DNA of 15,977 bases. Source: JAEUJT01 sp044225205. Its GTDB lineage: Bacteria > Myxococcota > Myxococcia > Myxococcales > Myxococcaceae. The notes beneath the pieces were generated by a model. That model saw only the letters and a list, made by a program, of their open reading frames with translations. It had not been told where the DNA came from and made no database searches. The stretch lies in NCBI GenBank assembly GCA_044225205.1, contig JBGAIY010000152.1, positions 1-15,977 on the forward strand, in the 5' to 3' direction. Shown here piece by piece: positions 8,010 through 14,996 of the stretch. Every line of letters starts with the position of its first letter. The first letter of the stretch is position 1. The position numbers were made by a program, and so were the translations under genes.

Positions 8010-8660
8010 CTACGCCGGGGCGGTGTCGAACCGGTAGACCGTGTGACGCGCCGCGGCTCGCTGCCCATAGCTCGTCGCAAAGGCCATGAGCGCCGGGTAC
8101 GGAGCCACCGGCAGCGTGCCCCGAAAGACGAGGTGGTCGAGCAGACAAAACAGCGTCACTTCGAACAAGCTCACGTCTCGGGCCGCGGGCAGCGACTGGA
8201 GCACTTCGGTGAGGTTGAGATTGAGCCATTCGAGAGCGCCCTCGAAGCCCACCCGCCCTTTCGCGAAGTACACGTTGTCGCTCGGCAGCTTGCCCACGAT
8301 GGTGCCGAAGACGAGTTGCACTTGCGCGGCCATGCCATGCCAGACCAGCTCTTGCGCGTTGCGAGAAACGTCGCTCCGCAGCGCTTCGGGCCACACCACC
8401 CGCGAAGGCTTGTTTTGAGCCACGGCGAGGTCTTCGAGCGCGCGACAAATGTTCTCGGCGCCGAAGACGAGCGCGCCCGACGGTCTTCGCAGCGTCGGCA
8501 TTTTGCGGGCGGGGTTGCCGGCGTACACCGCGGCGTCGGCCGAGGTGATGTCGTGCACCGGCACGAGGTCAAGCTCGAGCCCCAATTCGAACGCGACCAT
8601 GCGCGGCACCCGGGTGAAATGCGAACTGCTTCGGCCAATCAATTCGAGTGCCTGGCTCAC
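8010..8660 (-). CDS. Glutathione S-transferase-like protein
   Basis: The 216-aa length is typical for cytosolic GSTs. Residues 1-80 fit the thioredoxin-like N-domain: ELIGRSSSHFTRVPRMVAFE, then NPARKMPTLRRPSGALVFGAENICRAL, matching the usual NP..K.P.L......E/S..I pattern with the cis-Pro that positions glutathione. The rest is helical, as in the GST C-domain. A Ser near residue 11-13 could be the catalytic residue, but this is not certain. The start is GTG at 8660, with no clear ribosome binding site. It is divergent from the flavoprotein gene (84-nt gap) and is followed by an unrecognised gene. The substrate is unknown; a role in detoxification or redox is inferred from family only. Confidence 0.7.
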   Translation of the reverse strand: MSQALELIGRSSSHFTRVPRMVAFELGLELDLVPVHDITSADAAVYAGNPARKMPTLRRPSGALVFGAENICRALEDLAVAQNKPSRVVWPEALRSDVSRNAQELVWHGMAAQVQLVFGTIVGKLPSDNVYFAKGRVGFEGALEWLNLNLTEVLQSLPAARDVSLFEVTLFCLLDHLVFRGTLPVAPYPALMAFATSYGQRAAARHTVYRFDTAPA

Positions 8661-8686
8661 TCGGCGTTCGTGCCCGAATGAGCAAA

Positions 8687-8714
8687 GAACTTCAACGACT
8701 TACACGTCTCGTAA
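8687..8714 (+). promoter_or_regulatory. Possible ECF-type promoter upstream of the flavoprotein gene
   Basis: GAACTT (8687-8692) is followed after 17 nt by CGTAA (8710-8714). This resembles the general ECF layout, an AAC-containing -35 and a CGT-containing -10, about 30 nt before the flavoprotein start. It differs from the TGTCACA/CGTC pair I recall for ECF41 targets. The assignment is tentative. Confidence 0.3.
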
Positions 8715-8727
8715 CGTTTCGCTGCCT

Positions 8728-8741
8728 CACTTCGTGAAGTG
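8728..8741 (+). promoter_or_regulatory. Inverted repeat over the ribosome-binding region
   Basis: CACTTC (8728-8733) and GAAGTG (8736-8741) are separated by 2 nt, ending 3 nt before ATG 8745. The right arm contains the only Shine-Dalgarno-like sequence (GAAG) and the alternative GTG start at 8739. A protein-binding dyad is more likely than a 2-nt-loop hairpin. Confidence 0.35.
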
Positions 8742-8744
8742 GGC

Positions 8745-10043
8745 ATGACGACTGATGAAGACGACGTGGCGGTGGTAGGCGGCGGGCTCAGTGGGCTGGC
8801 GAGCGCGGTGCTGTTGGCGCGAAGGGGTCGCTGCGTCACGGTGTACGAAGGCAGCCCTCGGTTGGGGGGCCGTGCCCAAAGCCCTCTGCTGGGGGGCGTG
8901 CCAGTGAACTTGGGGCCCCACGCGCTGTACCTCGGCGGTGACGCCGCCGAACTGTTGCATGAGCTGGGAGTGCCGACCGACGGTGGCCCTCCTCCGACTG
9001 ACGGGGGTTGGGTGTTTGTCGACGGCGCGTTCGAGCCCCTGCCCTCGACACCTTGGGCGCTCTGGTCGACGACGCTGTTGAATTGGCGTGAGCGCTTCGA
9101 ATTGACCAAGCTGCTGTTGCCGCTGATGAGCGGGCGCGTGCGGGCGCGGCCCGACGAGTCGCTGGCGTCGTGGCTCGACGAGCGGGTGTCGTCGACGGCG
9201 GTACGGGCGCTGGCCGACACGCTTTTTCGGCTGACGACCTATTCAAACGCGCCGAGCGTGATGAGCGCGCTCACGGCCTGCCGGCAGCTCTCGCTCGCCC
9301 TGCGAAAGAACGTGACGTACTTGTCATTCGAACGGCTGGTCGACGGCCTGCACCGAGAGGCCGAGGCGACCGGGCGGGTCACGGTGAAACGGTCGGTGGC
9401 CGCGCGCGAAGTGGGCGACGACGGCACCGTGCGTTTCGACCACGCAGAGGTGCGCGCGCGTCACGTGGTGCTGGCGGTACCGCTCGAGGCCGCGGCGAAA
9501 TTGCGACCGCATGACGCGGCGTTGCAGGCCTTTCGGGCCGCGTCGGTGCCCGCGCGCGCGGCGTGTCTCGACGTGGTGCTGCGCCGACTCCCCGACCCAC
9601 GTCGGCGGCTCGCGCTGGGGCTCGGCGAAGCGCTCTACGCGTCGGTGCACCGCCAAGAACGCGAATCGACCGTCGTGCAAGTCGCGAAGTACCTCGCACC
9701 CGGTGAAGCCGGCGCGGCCGCGGGCGACCGGCTCGAGCATTTCTTCGAGGCGTTTCAACCTGGCTGGCGCGACGAGCTGGTCGAAAAGCGGTTCATGCCC
9801 GAACTGCGGGTCACCGACGTGCCGTTGGCCGTTCGGTCGGGGCGAGGGTTTGGCGTCGAGGTCGCGCCACGGGTGTCGGCCGCGGCCGACTGGGCTGTGG
9901 GTGGTCTGCTGGCCGACGGAGGCCTCACCGCCGCCCGAGCCGTCGTGCTTCGGTGCACGACTGAAACCGAACGCCGAGGTTCGGCGGCGAGCCCTCTGAG
10001 CGCAACCGCGCTTCGCTCGACGGTCGAGGCCCGCAGCGCATAA
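8745..10043 (+). CDS. FAD-dependent oxidoreductase, amine oxidase/phytoene desaturase-like
   Basis: Residues 7-45 form a Rossmann dinucleotide-binding motif (VAVVGGGLSGLASAVLLARRG...VYEGSPRLGGRAQS), with the GxGxxG core and the downstream E/GGR typical of the amine-oxidase/protoporphyrinogen-oxidase/phytoene-desaturase superfamily. The C-terminal FAD contact region is present (ADWAVGGLLADGGLTAARAV). A roughly 30-residue Ser/Thr/Arg tail follows. The 432-aa length is normal for the family. I chose ATG 8745 because GAAG lies 5 nt upstream; GTG 8739 adds two residues. The substrate cannot be named. A sigma factor gene lies 39 nt downstream on the same strand. ECF41-type sigma genes often neighbour oxidoreductase genes, so the enzyme may be its functional partner. 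Confidence 0.8.
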   Translation: MTTDEDDVAVVGGGLSGLASAVLLARRGRCVTVYEGSPRLGGRAQSPLLGGVPVNLGPHALYLGGDAAELLHELGVPTDGGPPPTDGGWVFVDGAFEPLPSTPWALWSTTLLNWRERFELTKLLLPLMSGRVRARPDESLASWLDERVSSTAVRALADTLFRLTTYSNAPSVMSALTACRQLSLALRKNVTYLSFERLVDGLHREAEATGRVTVKRSVAAREVGDDGTVRFDHAEVRARHVVLAVPLEAAAKLRPHDAALQAFRAASVPARAACLDVVLRRLPDPRRRLALGLGEALYASVHRQERESTVVQVAKYLAPGEAGAAAGDRLEHFFEAFQPGWRDELVEKRFMPELRVTDVPLAVRSGRGFGVEVAPRVSAAADWAVGGLLADGGLTAARAVVLRCTTETERRGSAASPLSATALRSTVEARSA

Positions 10044-10082
10044 CACTTCATTTTGATTCAAGGTTCTGTGTACGCACGCACC

Positions 10083-11030
10083 ATGTCAGCGGGGAGCGAT
10101 TGGGCGACTCGATTCGAGGCCTGCCAACGACGGCACGGCCGTTTCTTGTGGAGCCTCAGTTACCGCATGACCGGCGTGGCGGCCGACGCCGACGACGTGG
10201 TGCAAGAGACTTGGGCCCGAGCCCTCGTGGCGCGGCCGAATGCCGACGTACCGCTCGAACCGTGGCTCACCCGGGTGGCGATGAACGTGGCCCAAGACCG
10301 GCTGCGCGAGCGGCAAAAGCGCGGGTACGTCGGGCCGTGGCTGCCAAGCCCCATCGACACCGAGCTCGAAGGCGTCGACGGGCCGGCGGCGGCTCCCGCG
10401 TCGGCCCGCTACGAATTGCTCGAGAGCGTCGGGGTCGCATTTTTGTTGGCGCTCGAGTCGCTCACGCCGAACCAGCGCGCGGTGCTCGTGCTGCGCGACG
10501 TGTTCGACTTCTCGGTCATCGAGACGATGCAGGCGCTCGGCCTGAGCGAGTCGAGCGTCAAGACCACCCTGCACCGCGCCCGTGCGGCCCTCGAAGGGTA
10601 CGAGCGCTCGCGGGTACCGCTCAACCAAGCGACGCAGGCGCGCGCCAGAGAGGCCCTCGAGACGCTGTTCACCGCGCTCACGACTGGAGATGTCACCACC
10701 TTGACCCAGCTGTTGCGCGAAGACGTGACTTCGTTGAGCGACGGCGCGGGCCAGTACTTCGCGGCGCGCAAGCCGGTCATCGGTCGCGAGCGGTACGTGC
10801 TCTACCAGCGACGCCTCATCGAACTGCGGGGGCTGCCCACGTCGTTTTCATCGGTGATGCTCAACGGGCTGCCCGCGTTCGTCTTCACCTTGGCTCCCGG
10901 TCGACCCCGTGAACCGGTGCGCAGCACGCTCGGCGTCACCCTCGACCGAGAAGGCCGCATCGCGACCGTCGTCACCACGGTCGCCGACCACAAACTCACC
11001 CACGTGCGCTTTGCCGCGGGCGAGGGCTGA
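10083..11030 (+). CDS. ECF41-like RNA polymerase sigma factor with SnoaL-like C-terminal domain
   Basis: The 315-aa product has a sigma-70 region 2 (about 9-80, LSYRMTGVAADADDVVQETW...PWLTRVAMNVAQDRLR) and a region 4 (about 120-170, LTPNQRAVLVLRDVFDFSV...LGLSESSVKTTLHRARAAL). The extension is about 140 residues, as in SigJ/ECF41-type factors. The inter-domain motif reads WLPSPI (86-91; family WLPEP). The regulatory-domain motifs are altered: DGAGQ (220-224) for the usual DGGGK, and ADHKL (301-305) for NPDK-. In this group the extension, rather than a membrane anti-sigma factor, modulates activity, and none is encoded here. ATG 10083 lacks a clear ribosome site; GTG 10068 with AAGG 4 nt upstream is a plausible alternative. 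It lies directly downstream of the flavoprotein gene. Confidence 0.88.
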   Translation: MSAGSDWATRFEACQRRHGRFLWSLSYRMTGVAADADDVVQETWARALVARPNADVPLEPWLTRVAMNVAQDRLRERQKRGYVGPWLPSPIDTELEGVDGPAAAPASARYELLESVGVAFLLALESLTPNQRAVLVLRDVFDFSVIETMQALGLSESSVKTTLHRARAALEGYERSRVPLNQATQARAREALETLFTALTTGDVTTLTQLLREDVTSLSDGAGQYFAARKPVIGRERYVLYQRRLIELRGLPTSFSSVMLNGLPAFVFTLAPGRPREPVRSTLGVTLDREGRIATVVTTVADHKLTHVRFAAGEG

Positions 11031-11052
11031 TGGCGGCCGTCGTCACCGGCGG

Positions 11053-11066
11053 GCCGAGGCCTCGGC
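11053..11066. terminator. 14-bp perfect palindrome between convergent genes
   Basis: GCCGAGGCCTCGGC is a perfect 14-bp palindrome within the 38-nt gap between the sigma gene stop and the stop of the minus-strand acidic-protein gene. On the plus strand it is followed by GTTT. Its position fits a bidirectional terminator, though the T-tract is minimal. Confidence 0.4.
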
Positions 11067-11068
11067 GT

Positions 11069-11479
11069 TTAGAGGGGCTCGGGCTCATCGGGGCCACCGA
11101 GCAAGACCGACACTCGGGCGGCCACGTGAGCGACGGCCATGCTCGCTTCGCGGTTCTGCGCGTCGTTCGAGTGCACGCAGACCTCCCAACGCTCGCTGTC
11201 GTCGCCGAGAATGTTGGGGGCCACGGTGAACTCACACTCGTATTCGTCTTCGTCTGCGGGTTGGTCGCCGTGTTCTTCGAGCAACGCCCGCGGTATGACG
11301 ACGGTGTAGTTGAATGACTCCGCTTCGTCGTCGCCGTCGAGTTCTTCGTCGGGCCACGCTGAATCGTCGTCAACGGGTCGCTTGAGCCGAAGCTCGCGCA
11401 GCGTCTTCGCGACGGCTTCGTCGACTTCACTTCGGGTGTAGCGAGCGCGCGGCAGCGGCCACACGTTGTCCCACGACAT
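11069..11479 (-). CDS. Small acidic hypothetical protein
   Basis: The 136-aa product starts at ATG 11479 (MSWDNVWPLPRARYTRSEVDEAV). It is preceded by GAAGAGG about 5 nt upstream, a good ribosome binding site that rules out the longer frame back to 11680. It is strongly acidic, with clusters such as VDDDSAWPDEELDGDDEAES and QPADEDEYECEF. It has a beta-strand pair (FNYTVVIPRALLEEHG, ERWEVCVHSNDAQN) and a helical C-terminus. There is no signal peptide or membrane segment. No family was recognised. It converges with the sigma gene and is divergent from the VOC-family gene. Confidence 0.7.
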   Translation of the reverse strand: MSWDNVWPLPRARYTRSEVDEAVAKTLRELRLKRPVDDDSAWPDEELDGDDEAESFNYTVVIPRALLEEHGDQPADEDEYECEFTVAPNILGDDSERWEVCVHSNDAQNREASMAVAHVAARVSVLLGGPDEPEPL

Positions 11480-11555
11480 GCACGCCTCTTCTTTCTCGGT
11501 GCCGAGGCGATTCAGCAAATGACACCGCGACCCAAGAATGTTTTTTTCGAACCGC

Positions 11556-11942
11556 ATGCACAAGAGCCGACTGGCGGGGTTCATCATCGACTGTGAAACG
11601 GGCGACCTCGACGCCGCGGCGAAATTTTGGTCGGCCGCGCTCGGCATGCCCACGGCCGCGACCGCTGACGACGAAGGCACGGGCTACGTGCCGTTGGCGG
11701 CACAGGCTCCGCACACCCTGCACATCGAAGTGCAGCAGGTGAAACACCCGAGCCGAGTGCACCTCGACATTGAAACCGACGACCTCGAAGCCGAAGTGCG
11801 GCGCCTCGAAGCGTTGGGCGCCAAGCGGGTCGGGCCCGTGAAGCGCTGGGTGGTGATGGAGGCGCCCACCGGTCAGCGGTTCTGCGTCGTTCGGGCGAAG
11901 GCGCCTGACTTCGCCCAAACCGCCCACCCGTGGAAAGAGTGA
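11556..11942 (+). CDS. VOC-superfamily (glyoxalase-like) protein
   Basis: The 128-aa product has the layout of single-module glyoxalase-like domains. SRLAGFIIDCETGDLDAAAKFWSAALGM at the N-terminus matches the typical opening of the family. LHIEV and SRVHLDIETDDLEAEVRRLEALGA form the middle strand-helix unit, and WVVMEAPTGQRFCVVR is the closing strand pair. Candidate metal ligands (His in LHIEV or VHLDI, Glu in VMEAP) are visible but not confirmed, so it may be an enzyme (lyase or dioxygenase-like) or a binding protein. ATG 11556 gives the canonical N-terminus; ATG 11538 adds six residues. A short basic-protein gene follows after 9 nt, probably in the same transcript. Confidence 0.78.
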   Translation: MHKSRLAGFIIDCETGDLDAAAKFWSAALGMPTAATADDEGTGYVPLAAQAPHTLHIEVQQVKHPSRVHLDIETDDLEAEVRRLEALGAKRVGPVKRWVVMEAPTGQRFCVVRAKAPDFAQTAHPWKE

Positions 11943-11951
11943 CGGCCACCC

Positions 11952-12275
11952 ATGGCCAACAACAAACCCGAAACGTACGAGCAACAAGTCGCGGCGACCA
12001 AGCGCGCCAACGAACGCCGGCGAAAACGCGAAGCCGCTTGGGCCAAGGCGAGAGCCAAGGTGCTCGCCAAGGTTTCCCGGTTTCAAAAACAACGACAGTT
12101 CATTGAAATTCGCACCGAAGGGCTGACGCTCATCGTCACGACGGGCACGGTCGGCAAAACATCAGCCACCCAGAAGACCCGCTTGCGCGACGAAAAAGCG
12201 CTCGAGCGAGCGGTCAAGCACGCTCGGGCGGGCGCCATTCTGGCGCACTTTCGCAAAGTTCGATCGTTCAAGTGA
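11952..12275 (+). CDS. Short basic protein, possible WGR-like domain
   Basis: The 107-aa, Lys/Arg-rich product has an N-terminal charged helix (residues 8-48, TYEQQVAATKRANERRRKRE...). A second part (50-100) reads FIEIRTEGLTLIVTTGTVG...TRLRDEKALERAVKHARAG. The order of strands, the GTVG turn in place of GRIG, and the closing helix resemble the WGR fold found in poly(ADP-ribose) polymerases and some bacterial DNA-associated proteins. The Trp of the name motif is absent. The similarity is by eye and not certain. The basic charge suggests nucleic-acid binding. It lies 9 nt after the VOC gene and converges with the NYN gene. Confidence 0.6.
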   Translation: MANNKPETYEQQVAATKRANERRRKREAAWAKARAKVLAKVSRFQKQRQFIEIRTEGLTLIVTTGTVGKTSATQKTRLRDEKALERAVKHARAGAILAHFRKVRSFK

Positions 12276-12358
12276 ACCGGGCGCCGCGCGCCTCCCGCGG
12301 GCGACCAACGGCCTGTGGCCCGGCGCGGTTTCGACGTCACTGGCCGCACTGCCGGAGG

Positions 12359-13294
12359 TCATTCTTCGTCGGGCGGGTCGGGTATCGAGTCTTCGTCGAA
12401 CGGCTCGGCTTCGATTTCGGGGGTGCCGGCGCCCGTGGGCTTCACCTTCGCGACGTCGGGCGGCGCGCCGTCTTTCGACGTGACGTACCACTGGCGACCC
12501 TGTTGCAGCCGCGCGCACAGACCTTCGCGTTCCATCGCTTCGAGGAGGCGGCTGAAGGTCGAGAAGCCGGCGTCGCGCACGTCGAAGTCGGGCTCTTTGC
12601 GAATGATGGTCTCTTTGATGAGCGACGGGTTGATGGGGCCGGTCGCGCGCGAGAGCAGGCTGGCGACCACTTCTCGGGCAATGAGCGGTATTTCACGCGG
12701 CTTGCGCGGAGCAACGGCCGCGGTTTCGGTGGTGGCGGTGCCCGATACGCGCTCGACCTTCGAGCCGTTCGACCCCGACCCCGAGCGCCGGTGGCGGTGG
12801 CCGTCGGAGCGCTTCTCGTCTGACTTGAGGTACAAAAATTCGTCGCAGGCTTTCACGAAAAACGGCGACGTCGCTTCTTTGACCGCGAGGCCAATGACGA
12901 AGCGGTCGTTTTCACGCAGCTTGTAGGCGAGGGGGCAGAAGTCGCTGTCACCCGAGGCGATGACGAAGGTGTTGATGTGGTGGCGCGCGTAGTTGAGCTC
13001 GAGCGCGTCGATGACGAGCCGCATGTCGGCGCCGTTCTTGCCAGCACGGGTCGAGGGCGGCACGTCGACCAGCTCGACGCCGCATTCGTGCAAGTGGGCT
13101 TTGGCGTCTTGAAAGCGCGACCAGTCGCAGTACGCGCGGCGAAAAATGATTTTGCCCTTCTCGAGCAACCGGTCGAGCGAGGGCTGCAAATTGAAGTTCG
13201 CCGCGGTGATGCCGGTGTTGGTGACGAGGTTTTCGAAGTCGATGAACAGGGCGATGCGGCGTTCGGTAATTTCAGACACACACCCTTGTGTCAT
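12359..13294 (-). CDS. NYN-domain (LabA/DUF88-type) protein with C-terminal OST-HTH/LOTUS domain
   Basis: The 311-aa product has a PIN-like NYN domain at about residues 12-156. It opens with RRIALFIDFENLV (D19, N22), then GADMRLVIDAL (D90, D96), then FVIASGDSDFCPLAYKL (D116, D118), which supply the acidic residues expected for a metal-dependent ribonuclease centre. A charged, Ser/Gly-rich linker (157-200) follows. An OST-HTH/LOTUS-type winged helix (about 200-272) covers IPLIAREVVASLLSRATGPINPSLIKETIIRKEPDFDVRDAGFSTFSRLLEAMEREG with WYVTS at the end; that domain binds RNA in related proteins. The tail is acidic and Pro-rich. ATG 13294 has no clear ribosome site; GTG 13279 (MSEITERRIAL...) is an alternative, 3 nt after AAGGG. 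It is transcribed away from the AgmX/PglI-type lipoprotein gene. A role in RNA turnover is inferred from family. Confidence 0.85.
   Translation of the reverse strand: MTQGCVSEITERRIALFIDFENLVTNTGITAANFNLQPSLDRLLEKGKIIFRRAYCDWSRFQDAKAHLHECGVELVDVPPSTRAGKNGADMRLVIDALELNYARHHINTFVIASGDSDFCPLAYKLRENDRFVIGLAVKEATSPFFVKACDEFLYLKSDEKRSDGHRHRRSGSGSNGSKVERVSGTATTETAAVAPRKPREIPLIAREVVASLLSRATGPINPSLIKETIIRKEPDFDVRDAGFSTFSRLLEAMEREGLCARLQQGRQWYVTSKDGAPPDVAKVKPTGAGTPEIEAEPFDEDSIPDPPDEE
13275..13292 (-). promoter_or_regulatory. Inverted repeat at the start codon of the NYN gene
   Basis: GACACA and TGTGTC arms (13275-13280 and 13287-13292) with a 6-nt loop begin at the G of the ATG and include codons 2-6. 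The loop holds AGGG. In RNA this would place the start codon beside a small hairpin, which could reduce or regulate initiation. Confidence 0.3.
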
Positions 13295-13583
13295 GTTTCA
13301 AGGCCCGCGGGGTGCGAATCGCCCAGGGGGCGCCGTACGGCCGAGCCTCCATTCTGATTCACTTGGGCTGGCGTGGCGGTAGCGGCCCTTCGCCCGTACC
13401 CCTCGGTCTCGTTGCTCGAGCGCTGCCCTGACGGCACGGTGCTTTTGCAGTGCGCTGCGCCAACACCCCAGGGTGATCAACGACGAGCGGCGCGGTTGAC
13501 TGCCACCCGCCGTTCACTTGTAGGCGCTTGTGCGAGTCAGAATTCGGTGGCGCGCGAGGGTCGCTCTCGCCTTCAATTTCGCC
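13295..13583. other. 289-nt divergent intergenic region
   Basis: This lies between the divergent NYN and AgmX/PglI-domain genes. Short open frames here on both strands have non-coding, Arg/Pro-rich composition and no ribosome sites. A 10-bp palindrome (GCCGTACGGC, 13332-13341) is present. No tRNA or conserved RNA was recognised. Confidence 0.5.
13496..13524 (+). promoter_or_regulatory. Possible sigma-70-type promoter for the AgmX/PglI-domain gene
   Basis: TTGACT (13496-13501) and TGTAGG (13519-13524) are separated by 17 nt. The -35 is good but the -10 is weak (T, T and A match). It is about 60 nt upstream of ATG 13584. Confidence 0.3.
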
Positions 13584-14828
13584 ATGGCTTTTCGGGCACA
13601 GGCGCTGCTGGTGGTATGGGCCTGCGGGTGCTCGTCGGTCGCGCCGGTGGTGGTGGTTGAGCCGGTCGCGCCCGAGCCTTTGCCGGCCGCGAAAGCGACG
13701 CCTGAAGAAGAGCTTGCCGCCGCCTTCAGCACCGGGGCGCCCGAAAAAACCGCGGCCCCGGCGCCGACCGCGGCGCCGCCGGTGAACCCCCGCAAACCCT
13801 TTGCCGACGCCATGGCCTCGCGCTCGGTCGAACAAGCGTGTCAGCTCGCCGACACCCTGACCGGCCTGGAGCGGTGGAAAGCGTACGAGCTCGCGTTCTC
13901 CTTGGCGGCGAACGAACCGTCGAAAGTCGAAGCCGCCCTGGCCTGGCGCCACGCGTGTGGCCCCGAGAAGCTCGAGCAGTGTCGAGCGGCGGCCTTGGGA
14001 GCGCTCGGCCGGCTCAAGTCGGGGGCGAAGCTCGCGTCGACCCTCAAAGCGTCAGACACCTGCTTGCAGCAAGCCGAAGCCAAGGGCAAACCGCAGCCGT
14101 GCCTGTCGTTGGCCGACGCCGAACACGACGACGTGAACCTCACGCGCTCGGCCTTGCTCAAGGCCCAAGCCGAACCGGTCGAGCTGCGGCGCGTGGCGTT
14201 GCTCGAACGGGTCGTGGCGCGGTGTGAGCGCGTGCAGTGCGCGACCGCCCGGCGCAAAGCGTTGGCGGCGCTCACCGCCATCGACCTGAACGGCAAGCAC
14301 CTCGACTCAGCCGTGGCCCATGCGCTCAAAGACACCGCGGTGTACGCCGCGACGCTGCCCGAAGCCGAGCGCGCTTGGGCGCGGCCACCCAAAGTCGACC
14401 AATTGTGCGCGCAGTTCGACGCGGCGAACGGCGCAGGGGCCTGCCGCAAACTCGAAAAGCAGCAAAACGGCTCGTGGACCTACCGCGACTTCTCGGTTGG
14501 CAAAGCCACCGGCACCGGGCTGAGCGCCGACCAGGTGAAGCAGGTCAACGAGCACTACGCGCCCCCGTTGCAAGCCTGCCTGTCGGAGCAGGCGCGGCGG
14601 CTGGTGGCTCCCGACCAGGCGCAATACGAGGTGCGGTGGGTCGTTCTCAATGACGGCCGGGTCGGCGAGGTGCACCTCCAGCCCGACCTCGAGTCGTCTG
14701 CGCTGGCGGGCTGTCTGCGCCGCCAATTCGTGGTGTGGCGGTACCCGAAGTTCGAAGGAGAGTGGCAAAACGTGCAGCAGGTCTTCACCGTGACCGCGGT
14801 CACCCGGGTGCAGGTGAGCCAGAATTAG
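13584..14828 (+). CDS. Lipoprotein with AgmX/PglI-type C-terminal domain
   Basis: The 414-aa product starts at ATG 13584 (MAFRAQALLVVWACGCSS), a short signal with a possible lipobox (VWAC, with Trp atypical at -2). The GTG at 13530 gives a longer Arg-rich start that fits less well. Residues about 20-70 are a Pro/Ala linker. Residues 75-290 are helical with several Cys residues (ACQLADTL, RHACGPEKLEQCRAA, DTCLQQA, CERVQCATARRKA), suggesting disulfides and TPR-like helices. Residues about 313-410 fit the AgmX/PglI C-terminal module: QACLSEQARR, then YEVRWVVLNDGRVGEVHL, then LAGCLRRQFVVWRYPKFEGE, with paired Cys and the final Trp/Tyr-Pro. In myxobacteria this module occurs in TonB-like proteins linked to gliding machinery, but a motility role here is only inference. 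It is followed by two hairpins and then rpmH. Confidence 0.72.
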   Translation: MAFRAQALLVVWACGCSSVAPVVVVEPVAPEPLPAAKATPEEELAAAFSTGAPEKTAAPAPTAAPPVNPRKPFADAMASRSVEQACQLADTLTGLERWKAYELAFSLAANEPSKVEAALAWRHACGPEKLEQCRAAALGALGRLKSGAKLASTLKASDTCLQQAEAKGKPQPCLSLADAEHDDVNLTRSALLKAQAEPVELRRVALLERVVARCERVQCATARRKALAALTAIDLNGKHLDSAVAHALKDTAVYAATLPEAERAWARPPKVDQLCAQFDAANGAGACRKLEKQQNGSWTYRDFSVGKATGTGLSADQVKQVNEHYAPPLQACLSEQARRLVAPDQAQYEVRWVVLNDGRVGEVHLQPDLESSALAGCLRRQFVVWRYPKFEGEWQNVQQVFTVTAVTRVQVSQN

Positions 14829-14831
14829 CGA

Positions 14832-14868
14832 AGCCCTTCATTTTGTTGGGTTTTCAAAACCAAGGGCT
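14832..14868 (+). terminator. Two-tier hairpin after the AgmX/PglI-domain gene
   Basis: AGCCCTT (14832-14838) pairs with AAGGGCT (14862-14868). Inside, GGTTTT (14849-14854) can pair with AAAACC (14856-14861) apart from the apex. It starts 4 nt after the stop codon. There is no following T-run. Confidence 0.4.
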
Positions 14869-14878
14869 CGCGGGAGCC

Positions 14879-14899
14879 GTTCGCCGCTGATCGGCGAAC
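14879..14899 (+). terminator. Strong 8-bp hairpin upstream of rpmH
   Basis: GTTCGCCG (14879-14886) and CGGCGAAC (14892-14899) form a perfect 8-bp stem with a 5-nt loop. Together with the preceding hairpin it probably ends lipoprotein transcription before rpmH. There is no T-tract, so it could also belong to the rpmH leader. Confidence 0.45.
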
Positions 14900-14996
14900 T
14901 CCTTGACGAGCCGCATCGGTGCAGCATAAAGCCGCCGCCTCTGTTGGTCTCCGGGCTTCCCGGTTGACCAGCCGAGCCACTGTTCAGTCTTTGTAT

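Noticed and set aside
7963..8448. Long minus-strand extension of the unrecognised gene
   Set aside because: It overlaps the GST-like gene in another frame; the GST frame has clear family motifs, the extension has none.
10044..10082. Separate promoter for the sigma factor gene, including a TGTCACA/CGTC pair
   Set aside because: No such elements are present in the 39-nt gap; co-transcription with the flavoprotein gene is simpler.
11480..11680. Longer start for the acidic protein
   Set aside because: The extension is antisense to the VOC gene and ATG 11479 has a good ribosome binding site.
13295..13583. tRNA or structured RNA in the intergenic region
   Set aside because: No acceptor/T-arm pairing or T-loop consensus could be assembled on either strand.
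13359..13952. 197-aa minus-strand Gly/Arg-rich open frame
   Set aside because: It overlaps the N-terminal part of the AgmX/PglI-domain gene, and its composition and lack of a ribosome site mark it as a shadow.
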